Shown piece after piece: positions 11,285 through 22,236 of a stretch of DNA of 64,000 nucleotides. Source of the stretch: Boswellia sacra (Eukaryota > Streptophyta > Magnoliopsida > Sapindales > Burseraceae). Each line of letters opens with the position of its first letter. Position 1 is the first letter of the stretch. The notes below the pieces were generated by a model. That model had not been told where the DNA came from. It was given only the letters and a program-made list of their open reading frames with translations, and did not search any database. The stretch is from contig SNVD02003467.1 in assembly GCA_013180625.2 (NCBI GenBank), positions 1-64,000 on the forward strand, read 5' to 3'. A program made the translations under genes and the position numbers.

Positions 11285-11565
11285 GCAATGTGCTCGACAA
11301 AATACATAGGCGAGTGTCGAGTGGTCAGGTAAGGTGTTGTCGAGCATCGAGTGCTTGACTGTCTAGTGTTGAGTGGGACTCGATGGTAATTGTCGAGCAT
11401 CGAGTGGGACTCGACAGTAATTGTCGAGTGTCAAGCGGGACTCGATGGTAATTATTTAGTGTCGAGAAGACTCGACGGGTAATTAGTGAGCGTCGAGCAC
11501 TCGATCGAGTGATGCATTGTCGAGCGTCGAGTGTCGAGTGCAGGACTGTCGAGTGTCGAGCGAAT
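11285..11565. repeat. TCGAG-rich minisatellite in the Gypsy-B 5' LTR
   Basis: More than twenty copies of cgag or tcgag are packed in about 280 bp, with a higher-order unit of the type gagtgggactcgatggtaat. Open frames on the - strand here are by-products of the repeat. A similar cgag-rich composition occurs near both ends of the Mutator-like element (44630-44700 and 51830-52120). Confidence 0.85.
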
Positions 11566-12286
11566 TTACAGAATTGCTCCAATTGCACTATTTTGGCAGG
11601 GCAGTACGAAATAATTGAATTTGAAGTGGCTAAACACTTTGAAAAGCTACGATTTTTGGTATGAAGGTATATATATGTGTTATATACCAACCTATAAATT
11701 TTTGTAGCCATTTAAGTAGGATTAAAATTCCTAGAAAATTTTTAAATCTATACTGTTTCGTGAAATGTGTGCGATGGTAGAATTGTTAAGTTAACGAATT
11801 TGGTTATTTTGAGTGAGCAAATGGCCTCAATTGGCTCTAAAAATTTTAAGGAGACAAGATATGTGAGTGTAATATATGTCTACCTAACCGTGTGAATTTT
11901 AGGAAGTAGACAATTGTTGTTGTAAATTGTTTGACAGAGTGCGTAAAGAAATAGAGCCAAAAAGGGGGAAAAGTTTTGCAAGGTCTATGATGACCTCAAA
12001 AGAGATTTTTGTTTTGTTTTTACGTTAATCACAAGCATCAAAAAGGAGCTGTACAAGGTAAGTAAGCTAACTACTATAAGGCCATAATAAATTGTGTTAT
12101 ATTGTATATTTTGGATTTAACACTGTTAATTGTTAACATCTTGATACTTGAATGTGGGATACTGTAACTGATGGTGAATTGTGAAACGTGATTGGCATGC
12201 CAAGACATAGGAATCTTAGCTCTCATAACTTGAGGAGAGGTCTGGACCATGTGTTTCGCTAGACGAGATTTGGTAGCATGGGCCCG

Positions 12287-13698
12287 TGTTTACGCCCAAA
12301 ATATACCGCGGTTATTGTAGTATACGTTAAGGTGTCGAATCCACAAGGAGGCCTTCGATAAAAGAGGTTCGTAAAACAAAAATATTAAAAAGATAATAAA
12401 AATGTAAAATTTAACTTTGAAGTGATTAGTTCTAAAGAAAATTCAGTGTTTAATAATTGGAAACAATCGATGGTAATTAAGAAGTAAGGCATCGAGAATC
12501 ACTCATATGTTTTGTAAATCTAATCCCCACTTTGATTTAATAATTATAACTCAATTGAAAGTTTCACATCCCAAACAATCAATCGGAAAATATGTATAGT
12601 ATAGCATAAATGATAAACACATGTATTTGATATGCATAAACTCTTTACAAGCAATATTACCAACAACATTCATCCTTACAAGTTATCCAAGAGCGACAAT
12701 ATATCATATGACAATATTGTAGTAAATGACTAACTCATTAAACGAAACTACCAGTAACAATTATAATTCAACATGAATCACATAAAGAAAGCATGACTGA
12801 ATTTATATGAAATTGAGAATTATAATTTCTGGATTAAAAAGAAATCACAAGATGAAAAAAAATTTAACACATAAAACATATAATCTTTATAGCCCTTGAG
12901 GTAGAATGAAAGTGGAGAAATAGATAAACTACACATACAAGTTCATCTCTAGCCTTACCAAGAGTTCTAGCCTAACTTACAATTCATTCTTATCATTTCT
13001 AAAGAGAAAATACAAGAGAGAATTGCAATATACAATGATAAAATGTGAACTCAAATGATTTTTTTCTCTCCCCACATTCAATTCCTCAAGTTGTCCTTAA
13101 ATAGGTGATGAAATGGAACTATTACACCAAACTTCCATCAATTTTTCCACAATGTCGGCCACCAACTTGCAGCTGATTTTTGACCACCAAATGGACCGAA
13201 TTGGGCTTTGTGGAAAACATGAAAGTTGTAGCATTTTGTCTCAGCTTTCCAGGGCCACCAGATTCATGCAATTTGGACAAGTATTCTCTGAGATATGGCT
13301 CAAATACTGGACATGGGTCGGGCTGAGAAACAACTACAATTTGGTTTTGTTGTGTCTCAATTTCGGCCCATCAAATATTGGATTTGGGCTTTTGATTGTT
13401 CTTCAACTTTGTGTAAAATTGAGACATGTTGCTCCAGGTTCAATAATCTCTCCATTTTGATCTATAGATTGAGAGTTGTGTCCATTTTATTAAACCTGAA
13501 AAAATGATTTCCATTAATCACAATTTAAGGACAACATTTTATTTCAAGATAAAGACTAAAGAAAATGCAAAAGAAATGAAACAAATGTAAAAGAGGCATA
13601 AGTAAAATAATTATGCTAAAATATCATAAAATCTTTATAATACTGTCCAAATAGCATTAATTATTTATGCTTAAGAGTGTACTTTCATGCGTTTATCA
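12287..13698 (-). mobile_element. Solo LTR (1412 bp) inside the Gypsy-B 5' LTR
   Basis: It begins TGTTTACGCCC, ends GTTTATCA and is flanked by perfect gcccg duplications (12282-12286 and 13699-13703). The 3' LTR of Gypsy-B lacks it at the corresponding site. It has no internal coding region. Its length and some landmarks (tcgaatccacaagga near the left; ttttgatctatagattgaga near the right) resemble the Gypsy-A LTRs, so it probably came from a related Athila/Tat-type element in the same - orientation. It most likely arose by LTR-LTR recombination. Confidence 0.88.
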
Positions 13699-14717
13699 GC
13701 CCGGTATCACCCGGATTGTCAGACTAGCCTCGAGCTATTTCAAGTGTAGGCATCTGACTGTATTTATACTATACCGTACTCCCATAGCTTGAGGGGAGGT
13801 CTGAACCATATGTTTTTCTATATCAGATTCGGTAGCATGGGCCCGGTATCACCTGGATTGTCAGACTAGCCTCTAGCAACTTCAAGGGTAGGCACCTAAA
13901 TGTATATGTACTGTTCCATTTGGCAGGATAGAGTCCAATAGGACTATATAGAGGTGATGGCGGATTCGTGCAATGTGAGAATATGATAAATACTCACTGC
14001 GGCGATGCCTTGCCTACGGATGCTGCCAATGTATTGCTAAGTGAGTTGGGCCTACATATGGGAACTGACTGTGAAATGAAAAGTCCTACCTGGATTTGAG
14101 AGCCGTTTTCCCTAGGTGACTGTAATTGATACTGTGGAAGCTTTCTTATTATGTGATTTTGCTTGTACATGAGGATTTATCGAAGGGAGAAATGTGAACT
14201 CACTCAAGTGAGATTAAATCGACCTACAGAGGTCTAAATAGAGAATTAGCGCTAGAGCGCAATTGTAATTGAAGTGAATTCTGAGTCATTTCTCCTTTAA
14301 TAAGTCAACTCAAGCTTGTGTACAAAGAAATGAATGGTCTTCGTACTGCAGATTGAATTTTGCTATTATTGTATCATGTTATATATCTACCTAGCCTACT
14401 TACTGAGTTTTACTCACTATAGTTATTGTTTGCCTTAGGTGACCAATAGATGAGATATGGAGGAGGACTTTTAGCATGGCAGACAGAGTTCTCTTTGCAA
14501 CCACAGACCGCTGCTTTATATTATCCTAGCCATACTGTAGTAATTCTTTTGATTTTTGAATGTACCTATACATACAGTAAAATAGTGTAGTTGTAATTAG
14601 GAACTCTATTTTGGATGATACCTCTATTAAATTTTTTGAAAAAGATAACAAAGTTTACATTTAAATAACCGTATAAAATGTTACTCTCCATATGTACAGT
14701 ATGGGTTGTGATAGTAG

Positions 14718-14730
14718 TGGTATCAGAGCA
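14718..14730 (+). promoter_or_regulatory. Primer-binding site of Gypsy-B (initiator tRNA-Met)
   Basis: TGGTATCAGAGCA lies four bases after the proposed LTR end and is complementary to the 3' end of tRNA-iMet. Confidence 0.9.
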
Positions 14731-14946
14731 TAGATATAAGGTTCTATAGACATTTTTGTTGTAAGCGGTCAAAGGAACCGAGTCCATGCCAAATCCTCCA
14801 TAGTAAGTAAGGTTGATAATTGTTTGATTTCCTTGTGGAAATCTCTGAAATGGTTGTAAATGAATGAGGACTGCTAATTATCATTATTGATATTATTGTT
14901 ATTATATGGTGCCTCATTCTGTTCTGATGATCAGAATTGAATAGTC

Positions 14947-15528
14947 ATGTCTCAACCGGGACGACCCAAGAGACCCGATAACCCCACCGTGGAGGAAATG
15001 AGGAGAGTCAGCTCCACATTGAGAGTGAGACGAACTTCAGAGCTAGATGAACCTGCTTTGGTTGGAAATAGAAAATCGAAACGATATGCTGGGACTAGTA
15101 GCAGCTCATAGGCTCAGGACACTATGGTCGAGGAGTTGGTACAGATTTTGATTGGTGTGGGACGAGAGACTGCACAACCTAGTTTCACCACTTCTGAAAA
15201 TATACAAGTTGTGGAGCAGTTTAGAAGACTCAATCCTCCATCCTTTATGGGCTCAACGGATCCATTCATTGCAGAAGAGTGGATTCATGAAATGGAGAAA
15301 ATATTCGAGCTTATGGGGTGTACTGATGCACAACGGCTCACATGCGCTACTTTTATTCTAAAGGGTAGTGCAAACTATTGGTGGGAAATGACAAAGACAG
15401 CTTACACCGGGGAAGACGGAGTGCTTACTTGGGCTCGGTTCAAAGAGTTGTTTTATGACAAGTATTTCCCTCAGTCATTGAAGAATGAAAAGATTACTGA
15501 ATTTGTACAGTTGACCCAGGGGTCCATG
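14947..15528 (+). pseudogene. Gypsy-B gag, 5' part (split by a nested element)
   Basis: From ATG at 14947 the frame reads MSQPGRPKRPDNPTVEEM, is stopped by TAG at 15109-15111, and continues as the Gypsy gag domain (FRRLNPPSFMGSTDPF ... SANYWWEM ... DKYFPQSLKNEK). At 15528 the coding sequence is cut by the nested gag-protease element and resumes at 18640. Confidence 0.88.
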
Positions 15529-16045
15529 TGTCACGAGCTTGGAGTTTAGCGCAGCTTGCTCGTGCGGCACTTAGGCAACTCGAACCCGAAGTTGCTAAGT
15601 AAGCCTTGCGGATAGCTTGCTTCGCTTAAGGAAGAAGCTTGTGGACCGTTGAGCTTAAGAACTTGAAGGCAACAAGGAGAAGAGTAGGAAGAATGAAGGC
15701 AAGTATTGCTTACTCAAAGAATTGCTTTGTATTACGATTGAAAGCTTACAATGCTTGAAATGCTTACAAATGCTTGGATAGCTTGGATATGTTACAAATG
15801 AGCCTTGAGGGGTTTTTATAGTGAGCTACCTCCTCAATAACGGCTAGTACAACTAAGCACACAACTAGCATAACGGCTAGTTTCTAACGGCTATATTACA
15901 ACGGCTAGTTAGAGCATCTAGAAGATTGTACAATGGATGCCAACTAGCATGCCAACTAGCTAGAGCTTCCGGAAGATGGACTTGGTTTGGGCCAAATCTT
16001 GTGTGATTGGGCCAACTCTAGCTTGTAACTTGGCGGGCTGCAACA
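15529..16045 (-). repeat. 3' LTR of the gag-protease element (517 bp)
   Basis: It runs from TGTCACGAGC to CTGCAACA. On the element's strand, a TATA-like box (ctataaaaac, about 15812-15821) and several acggctag motifs lie in the middle. A purine-run partner (ttctcccccacc on +, 16046-16057) adjoins it as the polypurine tract. Confidence 0.93.
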
Positions 16046-16426
16046 TTCTCCCCCACCTGATTTTGCAACGTCCCCGTTGCGTCCTTGAGGATGTAACATC
16101 GGTTGTGGGCGAGAGGTCTTGTTTCGACGCTTCCCTTTTCCACGCTTGCGCGACCTCTTGGTTGCCTTCGCGATCTTGGGAGGCATCATTTCGTGAGACA
16201 CCATAGATGGAGGTTCGGTGTTAAATTTTAACTTGTTTTGATGAACCCCCTGTCTTGGCGATTGTCTCTCCGACGTCTTTTGAGCCACAACATCCTTGTT
16301 TTTGTCAAGGATGGGCAGAATTTGTGGGCTCTTAGTGACGAGGTTTTCCCCATCGTTGAGCTCCCGAATGGGAGTAAGGAGGTTCGGCTCTTCCTTGATC
16401 CCTTGTTCGAATTGTAGTGCGGACAT
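15956..16426 (-). pseudogene. Post-protease segment of the gag-protease element
   Basis: After the stop of the main ORF near 16456, another frame continues with SALQFEQGIKEEP, which resembles the linker that normally leads from protease into RT in Gypsy pol. No RT follows. Instead there is a basic stretch (KATKRSRKRGKGKRRNK), and the frame then runs into the LTR. This looks like the deletion boundary where pol was lost. Whether the basic tail is ever translated is unknown. Confidence 0.6.
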
Positions 16427-16455
16427 TATCTTCTTCTCGACCTTAGCTACACGTT

Positions 16456-18072
16456 CTATGCCAACCGTGCATGAATGACCTCCATCGAGATGCTAAGGGA
16501 GTTAGAAGATGGTATGGGAAAGGCATGGGCTTGATCGAAGAATTCCATGCCGAGCACTACTTGGAAATCATCCATAGGAATAATGGAGAAATCAAGCTTA
16601 CCATTCCACGTGCCAAGTTGGACGGATGTGGCTTTAGACACCCCCACAATTGCCTTGGCAGCTGAGTTTATGGCTTTGATGGCGCCACCTCCCTTGGTGT
16701 ATTTGAGACCTAACCGTTTGGCCTCTTCTTCGGAAATGAAATTGTGCGTGGCTCCCGTGTCGAGCATTGCACGCACATCTTTGCCGTTAATGGTGGCACT
16801 CACATACATTAAACCTTTCTTGGCAGGTGTGGTTTTCTTGAGTGCACCAATGATATGAAGGGAACCCATTTCCGCTTGCGGCTCTTCCTCATGGACACCC
16901 CCATCTTGAGTGACAAGAGCATTGAGAGCCTTCCTCTTTGGGCAATCACGAACCCAATGAGGACTATCACAGATGAAGCAAGGGCTTTTCGGTTTAGGGG
17001 CATCAAACTTACCTCTATTGGGTGTGTTTCGTTTGTCCCCTCCGAATGTTTTGCGTTCGCCACTTTCCTTGCGAGGATGATGTTGCTCTTCCCCCTCTTT
17101 CTCGTGGTTGGGCTTCCTCTCCTTGAATTGGGTAGAGTAATCCACAAGAGATTCGGCTACGGCTATAGCATCATCGAGATTTTGCACGTTGCGCCTCTCT
17201 AGTTCAATTCTTGCCCAATCTTTGAGCCCATCAAGAAAATAGAAGAGGGAGTCCTTCTCGGACATGTCCTCAATTTCAAGGATTATAGTAGTGAAGTCTT
17301 TAATGTACTCACGGATTGTGCCGCTTTGCTTCAATCGGCGGAGACGACCTCTTGCCTCCTTCTCGGCATTGCTAGGAGAGAAGTGCTTTCGGAGTTCTCT
17401 CTTGAAATCCTCCCATGTGCGGAGGGAAATGATGCCTTTGCCCGCGTCGCCATGCTTTCGACGCCACCATAGTTGGGCTGCATCACGTAGAAATGTGGGC
17501 GCAACACCGATCCTCGAAGCATCATCGTGGGCACATTTAGCTTCGAAGTATTGTTCCAAGCCAAAGAGGAAGTTTTCCACTTCCGTTGCATTGCGGGTGC
17601 CATGGTACGTGGGAGGAGTAGGCACTTGCATATTTATCAACGCATTACCGCTTGTGTAGGAAGGGCTAGCGCGCTCGCATTGGTGCTTCTCCCATTCCGT
17701 GCGAGTTTCCTCTACTTCGGCACGGAGTCCTCGCAACTCATGTTCCATAAAGACCCGCAAGCTTGTGAGCTCTCGTGTAATGTTACGAAGCTCCTTCTCA
17801 TAAGCCTTACTAAACTCGTTGATGTTGGACTTTGTGGCTTGGGTGATCTCTTCATATTCCGTCTCTAGACCTTCGAGACGTGCGGAGAGCCCTTCAATCG
17901 CATTGTCCATCCCCGAGATAGTTTGTTCAAGGCTTGAAACACGAGGCTCCAAGACTTCCGTAAGTGGAGCTTTAGCCTTACCACGCTTTCCTTGTAGGCG
18001 TGGTTGTGGGAGAGATTGTTCCTCTCGACCACGGACTTGCTCCTCGATGTTCAACTCCATGTCGGATGCCAT
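16456..18072 (-). CDS. Gag-protease polyprotein of the nested non-autonomous element
   Basis: An uninterrupted ORF of about 538 codons from the Met at 18072 (MASDMELNIEEQ). An earlier in-frame Met at 18150 lies within the LTR upstream of the primer site, so it is less likely to be used. Domains in order are a coiled-coil-like N-terminus rich in Glu, Leu and Arg; the retrotransposon gag domain (PTPPTYHGTRNATEVENF ... AAQLWWRRKHG ... LRKHFSPSN); a CCHC knuckle (CFICDSPHWVRDC); and an aspartic protease with DTGATHNFIS and VVLGMEFF. It lies between a tRNA-Met primer site and the LTR. Being unbroken fits a recent insertion. Transposition would need pol from another element. Confidence 0.9.
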   Translation of the reverse strand: MASDMELNIEEQVRGREEQSLPQPRLQGKRGKAKAPLTEVLEPRVSSLEQTISGMDNAIEGLSARLEGLETEYEEITQATKSNINEFSKAYEKELRNITRELTSLRVFMEHELRGLRAEVEETRTEWEKHQCERASPSYTSGNALINMQVPTPPTYHGTRNATEVENFLFGLEQYFEAKCAHDDASRIGVAPTFLRDAAQLWWRRKHGDAGKGIISLRTWEDFKRELRKHFSPSNAEKEARGRLRRLKQSGTIREYIKDFTTIILEIEDMSEKDSLFYFLDGLKDWARIELERRNVQNLDDAIAVAESLVDYSTQFKERKPNHEKEGEEQHHPRKESGERKTFGGDKRNTPNRGKFDAPKPKSPCFICDSPHWVRDCPKRKALNALVTQDGGVHEEEPQAEMGSLHIIGALKKTTPAKKGLMYVSATINGKDVRAMLDTGATHNFISEEEAKRLGLKYTKGGGAIKAINSAAKAIVGVSKATSVQLGTWNGKLDFSIIPMDDFQVVLGMEFFDQAHAFPIPSSNSLSISMEVIHARLA

Positions 18073-18088
18073 TTGTTCTTTTAGCTCG

Positions 18089-18106
18089 AACCGTGCTCTG
18101 ATACCA
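18089..18106 (-). promoter_or_regulatory. Primer-binding site of the gag-protease element (tRNA-Met)
   Basis: The - strand reads TGGTATCAGAGCACGGTT two bases inside the 5' LTR. This is a long match to the 3' end of initiator tRNA-Met. Confidence 0.92.
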
Positions 18107-18108
18107 AC

Positions 18109-18639
18109 TGTCACGAGCTTGGAGTTTAGCGCAGCTTGCTCGTGCGGCACTTAGGCAACTTGAATCCGAAGTTGCTAAGTAAGCTTTGCGGATAGCTTGC
18201 TTCGCTTAAGGAAGAAGCTTGTGGACCGTTGAGCTTAAGAACTTGAAGGCAACAAGGAGAAGAGTAGGAAGAATGAAGGCAAGTATTGCTTACTCAAAGA
18301 ATTGCTTTGTATTACGATTGAAAGCTTACAATGCTTGAAATGCTTACAAATGCTTGGATAGCTTGGATATGTTACAAATGAGCCTTGAGGGGTTTTTATA
18401 GTGAGCTACCTCCTCAATAACGGCTAGTACAACTAAGCACACAACTAGCATAACGGCTAGTTTCTAACGGCTATATTACAACGGCTATATTACAACGGCT
18501 AGTTAGAGCATCTAGAAGATTGTACAATGGATGCCAACTAGCATGCCCACTAGCTAGAGCTTCCGGAAGATGGACTTGGTTTGGGCCAAATCTTGTGTGA
18601 TTGGGCCAACTCTAGCTTGTAACTTGGCGGGCTGCAACA
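18109..18639 (-). repeat. 5' LTR of the gag-protease element (531 bp)
   Basis: It matches 15529-16045. The 14 extra bases are a tandem copy of acggctatattaca at about 18480-18507. Confidence 0.93.
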
Positions 18640-19134
18640 CATGTCTCTCACAGACAATGAAAGGAAGTTTGAGGCCCTGTCCAGATTTGCCCCACACCTC
18701 ATCAATACAGAATAGGAGAAAGCCAAGTTCTTTGAGAGAGGTTTGAAACCAGACATTTGAAGGCATGTGGCAGTTTTAAAATTGAAGAGCTATATTGCAG
18801 TGATGAGGAAGGCTCAGATATTAGCTAGAGATGAAGAAATGGCTAAAAATGGCAAGTCTAAAGAAGAGGGTTCTGGTTCTCAATCAAGGAAGCCATAGAG
18901 GAACAATAGTAAACAGTTCGAGGGAGGCAAGGGAAAGAAGAAGCAGAACATGGGTAGAAGAGAATTTCCAGTATGTGATACATGTCATAGATCACATAAA
19001 GGAATGTGTCATTTCAAGATGGGAGCGTGCTTTCGATGTGGCAAAATCGGACACTTTGTTGCTTCATGTCCTGAAGCTAGTACAGCTCCAACTGCTCCTG
19101 GTAGAGTTCAGAATGCTTCAGGAAGAGAACCATG
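18640..19134 (+). pseudogene. Gypsy-B gag, 3' part with CCHC knuckle
   Basis: The gag frame resumes as MSLTDNERKFEALSRFAPH, is stopped by TAG near 18713 and has further stops. It contains FFERGLKPDI and a Lys/Gly-rich stretch. The CCHC zinc knuckle CFRCGKIGHFVASC is at about 19028-19070. Confidence 0.87.
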
Positions 19135-22100
19135 AGTGCAAGGGAAAGTCTATGCCCTCACCACTATCGAAGAATGAGGAGCTCCGTCGGTTGTCTCTGG
19201 TTTTATCTCTGTTCTTGGTCACAATGCTCACGTATTGTTTGACTCGGGTGCCACTCATTCATTTATGTCTCGTACTTTTGCTCATAAAGTGGAAGTAAAA
19301 CCTTCCATAGTGGTGATTGAGATGTGTGTCTCTACTCCTTCGGGGACGGCATTGTGTGCTAGAGAAGAGTTGAAATTCTGCCCGATCAAAATAGATAATC
19401 AAGAATTGGAGGCCAATCTAATCATATTAGAGATACATGATTTTGATATGATTCTGGGTATGGATTGGTTACCTAAATATCGTGCAGATGTCAAATGTTT
19501 TGAGAAGAAAGTGGTGTTTCATACTCCACTCGAACTGGAATGCAGTTTTGTCGGGGGGGGATATAGTTTCATTGCCACTGTTTGTCTCAGCCTTGAAAGC
19601 TCAAAATTTCCTTCAGAAGGGATGTATGGGTTTCTTGGCTGGTGTTATGGAAACACTAAAGGAAGAAAAGAGTATTCAAAATATTGGAGTGGTAAATGAA
19701 TTTACAGATGTATATCCAGAAGAATTACCCGGACTCCCTCCTGATCAAGAGATTGAATTTACTATCGATCTTTTACTGGGAACCACTCCTATATCCAAAG
19801 TTCCATACCGGATGTCACCGATAGGACTCAAGGAACTGAAGGAGCAGTTGAGGAGTTATTGGATAAGGGTTTCATCCGTCTCAGTGTCTCTCCTTGGGGA
19901 GCACCAGTTCTGTTTGTGAAGAAGAAGGATGGGACATTGAGATTGTGCATCGATTATCGTGAGTTGAATTCGATGATTACAAAGAACAAGTATCCACTTC
20001 CAAGGATTGATGATTTGCTCGATCAGTTGCATGGGGCAAGTGTGTTTTCCAAGATTGATCTTCGATCTAGATACCATAGTTAAAGAATCGAATGGAAGAC
20101 ATTTCCAAGACTGTGTTTCAAATGAGGTATGGGCACTATGAATTCTTGGTGATGCCTTTCAGGCTCACGAATTTTTATGGATCTCATGCACTATGTTTTT
20201 AAAGAATTCTTACATAAATTTGTCATTGTATTTATTGATGACATCTTGGTGTATTTTAAGAATTCTGAAAAACACGAAGAGCATTTAAGAATGGTGTTGT
20301 AATTATTGAGAGAGAAGAAACTGTATGCCAAATTCAAGAAATGCGAGTTTTGGCTCCATCAGATTTCCTTCTTGGTTCATATTAGTTTAGGTGATAGGAT
20401 TTCTGTAGATCAAAACAAAGTAAAAGCTATTGTGAAGTGGCCGAGACCAACTAATGTGACTGAAGTATAAAGTTTTCTGGGATTGGCTGGATACTGTAGG
20501 AGATTTGTTGAAGGTTTTTCCAATATAACATCGCCCTTACCAAATTGACCAGGAAGAATGTAGCTTTTGTATGGTCGAAAGACTGTGAAAAGAGTTTCCA
20601 GGAACTCAAGAATCGATTGGTAACAGCTCTAGTACTGACCATTTCTTTTGGTTCAGAAGGATTTGTGATAAACAGTGATGCTTCTAAAAATGGGTTGGGG
20701 TGTGTTTTGATGCAAAATGGTAAGGTTATAGCCTATGCATCTCGACAATTGAAGGACTATGAGAAGAATTACCCTACCCATGATTTAGAAATGGCAGCAG
20801 TGGTGTTTGCATTGAAAATATGGAGGCATTACTTGTACGGAGCAAGATGTGAGATCTATACTGACCACAAGAGCCTCAAATATTTCTTCACTCAGAAGGA
20901 ATTAAATATGAGACAAAGGCAATGGCTTGAGTTGGTCAAGGATTATGACTATGTTATCAATTATCATCCTGGAAAAGCGAAGGTAGTGGCGGATGCCTTG
21001 AGTCGGAAGTCTTCTGGACATATGAACATATGACTGCTCTAATTATCACACAACGATCAATAATGTAAGATCTGTAGAAACTTGCTATTGAGATTGCTCA
21101 ACTAAGTAAATGCCTATACTTGGCCTCATTGATCGTGCAACCCACCATTATTAAGAAGATCAAGAAGAGTCAATGTGAGGATGCCTTTTTGAAGAAGGTG
21201 AAAGAAGAAGTTCCATTGGAGAAGAGGCCAGGTTTTGCTACCTTCTCCGACATGGTATTATATTTCGAAGGAAGATTATGTGTGCCTAATGTGATGGAAT
21301 TGAAACGAGAAATTTTGAATGAAGCACATAATTCTCCTTATTCAGTGCGTCCTGGCTATACAAAGATGTATATGGATCTTCGGAATAACTACTGGTGGGT
21401 TGGTATGACGGGGAGATGGCTAAATTTGTTGAACAATGCTTAGTCTGCCAACTAGTTAAAGCTGAACATCAAAGGCCATCGGGGTTGCTTAATCCACTAT
21501 CAATGCCAGAATGGAAATGGGAACACATCACAATGGATTTTGTTGTGGGTCTACCAAGGACTAGAAATAGATGTGATGCAATTTGGGTGATTGTGGATCG
21601 GTTGACGAAATCAACCCATTTTCTTTCTATGTGCACTACCTTCACTATGGACAGATGCCCAACTCTATGTAGATGAGATTGTTAGACTACATGGAGTACC
21701 GTATCTATTGTTTCTGATCGAGACCCAAGATTTACCTCCTAATTCTAAAAAAGTTTGCATAAGGCAATGGGCACCAAACTGAAGTTCAGCACGACTTTTC
21801 ACCCTCAAACAAACGGTCAATCGGAAAGGACCATCCAGATTCTGAAAGATATGCTTAGAGCCTATGTGTTGGACTTCAAGGATAGCTGGGACATGCACTT
21901 GGCTTTGGTCGAATTTGTATACAACAACAACTATCAATCCACAATTGGAATGGCCCCTTATGAAGTCTTGTATGAGAGGAAGTGTAGATCACCCATCCAT
22001 TGGGATGAGGTTAGTGAAAGAAAGATACTTGGGCTCGAAATTGTACAGCGAACATGTGATATCATCCGAAAAGTGAAGGATAGAATGAATGCAGCATAGA

Positions 22101-22236
22101 GTAGACAAAAGAGTTATGCTGATCAGTGAAAGAAGAAGTTAAAATTTGTAACAGGAGATAAAGTTTTTCTTAAAGTTGCTCCTATGAAAAGAGTGATGAG
22201 ATTTGGAAGAAAAGGGAAACTAAGTCCAAGATATTG
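19135..22236 (+). pseudogene. Gypsy-B pol: protease, RT, RNase H, integrase (broken, 3' truncated)
   Basis: The aspartic protease motif FDSGATHSFMS starts at about 19235. RT begins near 19700 ([14 protein letters not shown]) with LCIDYRELN at about 19950, and the catalytic box appears as FIDD near 20230, where many Gypsy RTs have YxDD. RNase H covers about 20545-21033 ([13 protein letters not shown] ... [10 protein letters not shown] ... ADALSRK). Integrase covers about 21300-22236, with core residues in ITMDFVVGLP and in HPQTNGQSERT. Stops and frameshifts occur, for example near 20080-20300 and at 22097. Coding stops abruptly at KGKLSPR, where it is fused to the middle of the 3' LTR at ATATTG (22231-22236). 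Confidence 0.9.

Larger units (their letters stand above)
10538..14713 (+). repeat. 5' LTR of Gypsy-B (about 2.76 kb without its insertion)
   Basis: The part from about 12094 to 14713, minus the solo LTR at 12287-13698, aligns with 22231-23439. The part from 10538 to about 12094 has no counterpart in the truncated 3' LTR. It contains a TCGAG minisatellite and a tandem duplication of about 150 bp around the solo LTR (units sharing cttgag[g]agaggtctg and cccggtatcacc). Confidence 0.8.
15529..18639 (-). mobile_element. Young gag-protease LTR element nested in Gypsy-B gag
   Basis: Near-identical LTRs (15529-16045 and 18109-18639) bound a 2.06-kb internal region on the - strand with a tRNA-Met primer site, one long gag-protease ORF and a polypurine tract. 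RT, RNase H and integrase are absent, so it is non-autonomous. The flanks share catg (15525-15528 and 18640-18643), and Gypsy-B gag reads across the site once the element is removed. The LTRs differ by a few substitutions and a 14-bp duplication, far less than the other LTR pairs here, so this is the most recent insertion. Confidence 0.92.

Noticed and set aside
11164..11711. Ser/Thr/Arg-rich open frames on - over the TCGAG array
   Set aside because: Low-complexity translations of a minisatellite in an LTR, with no domain.
13113..13507. Open frames of 70-115 codons inside the solo LTR
   Set aside because: They lie within an LTR defined by perfect target duplications, and their composition gives no protein family.
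16855..18154. Several + strand open frames opposite the gag-protease ORF
   Set aside because: They are antisense shadows of the intact 538-codon ORF, which has clear domains.
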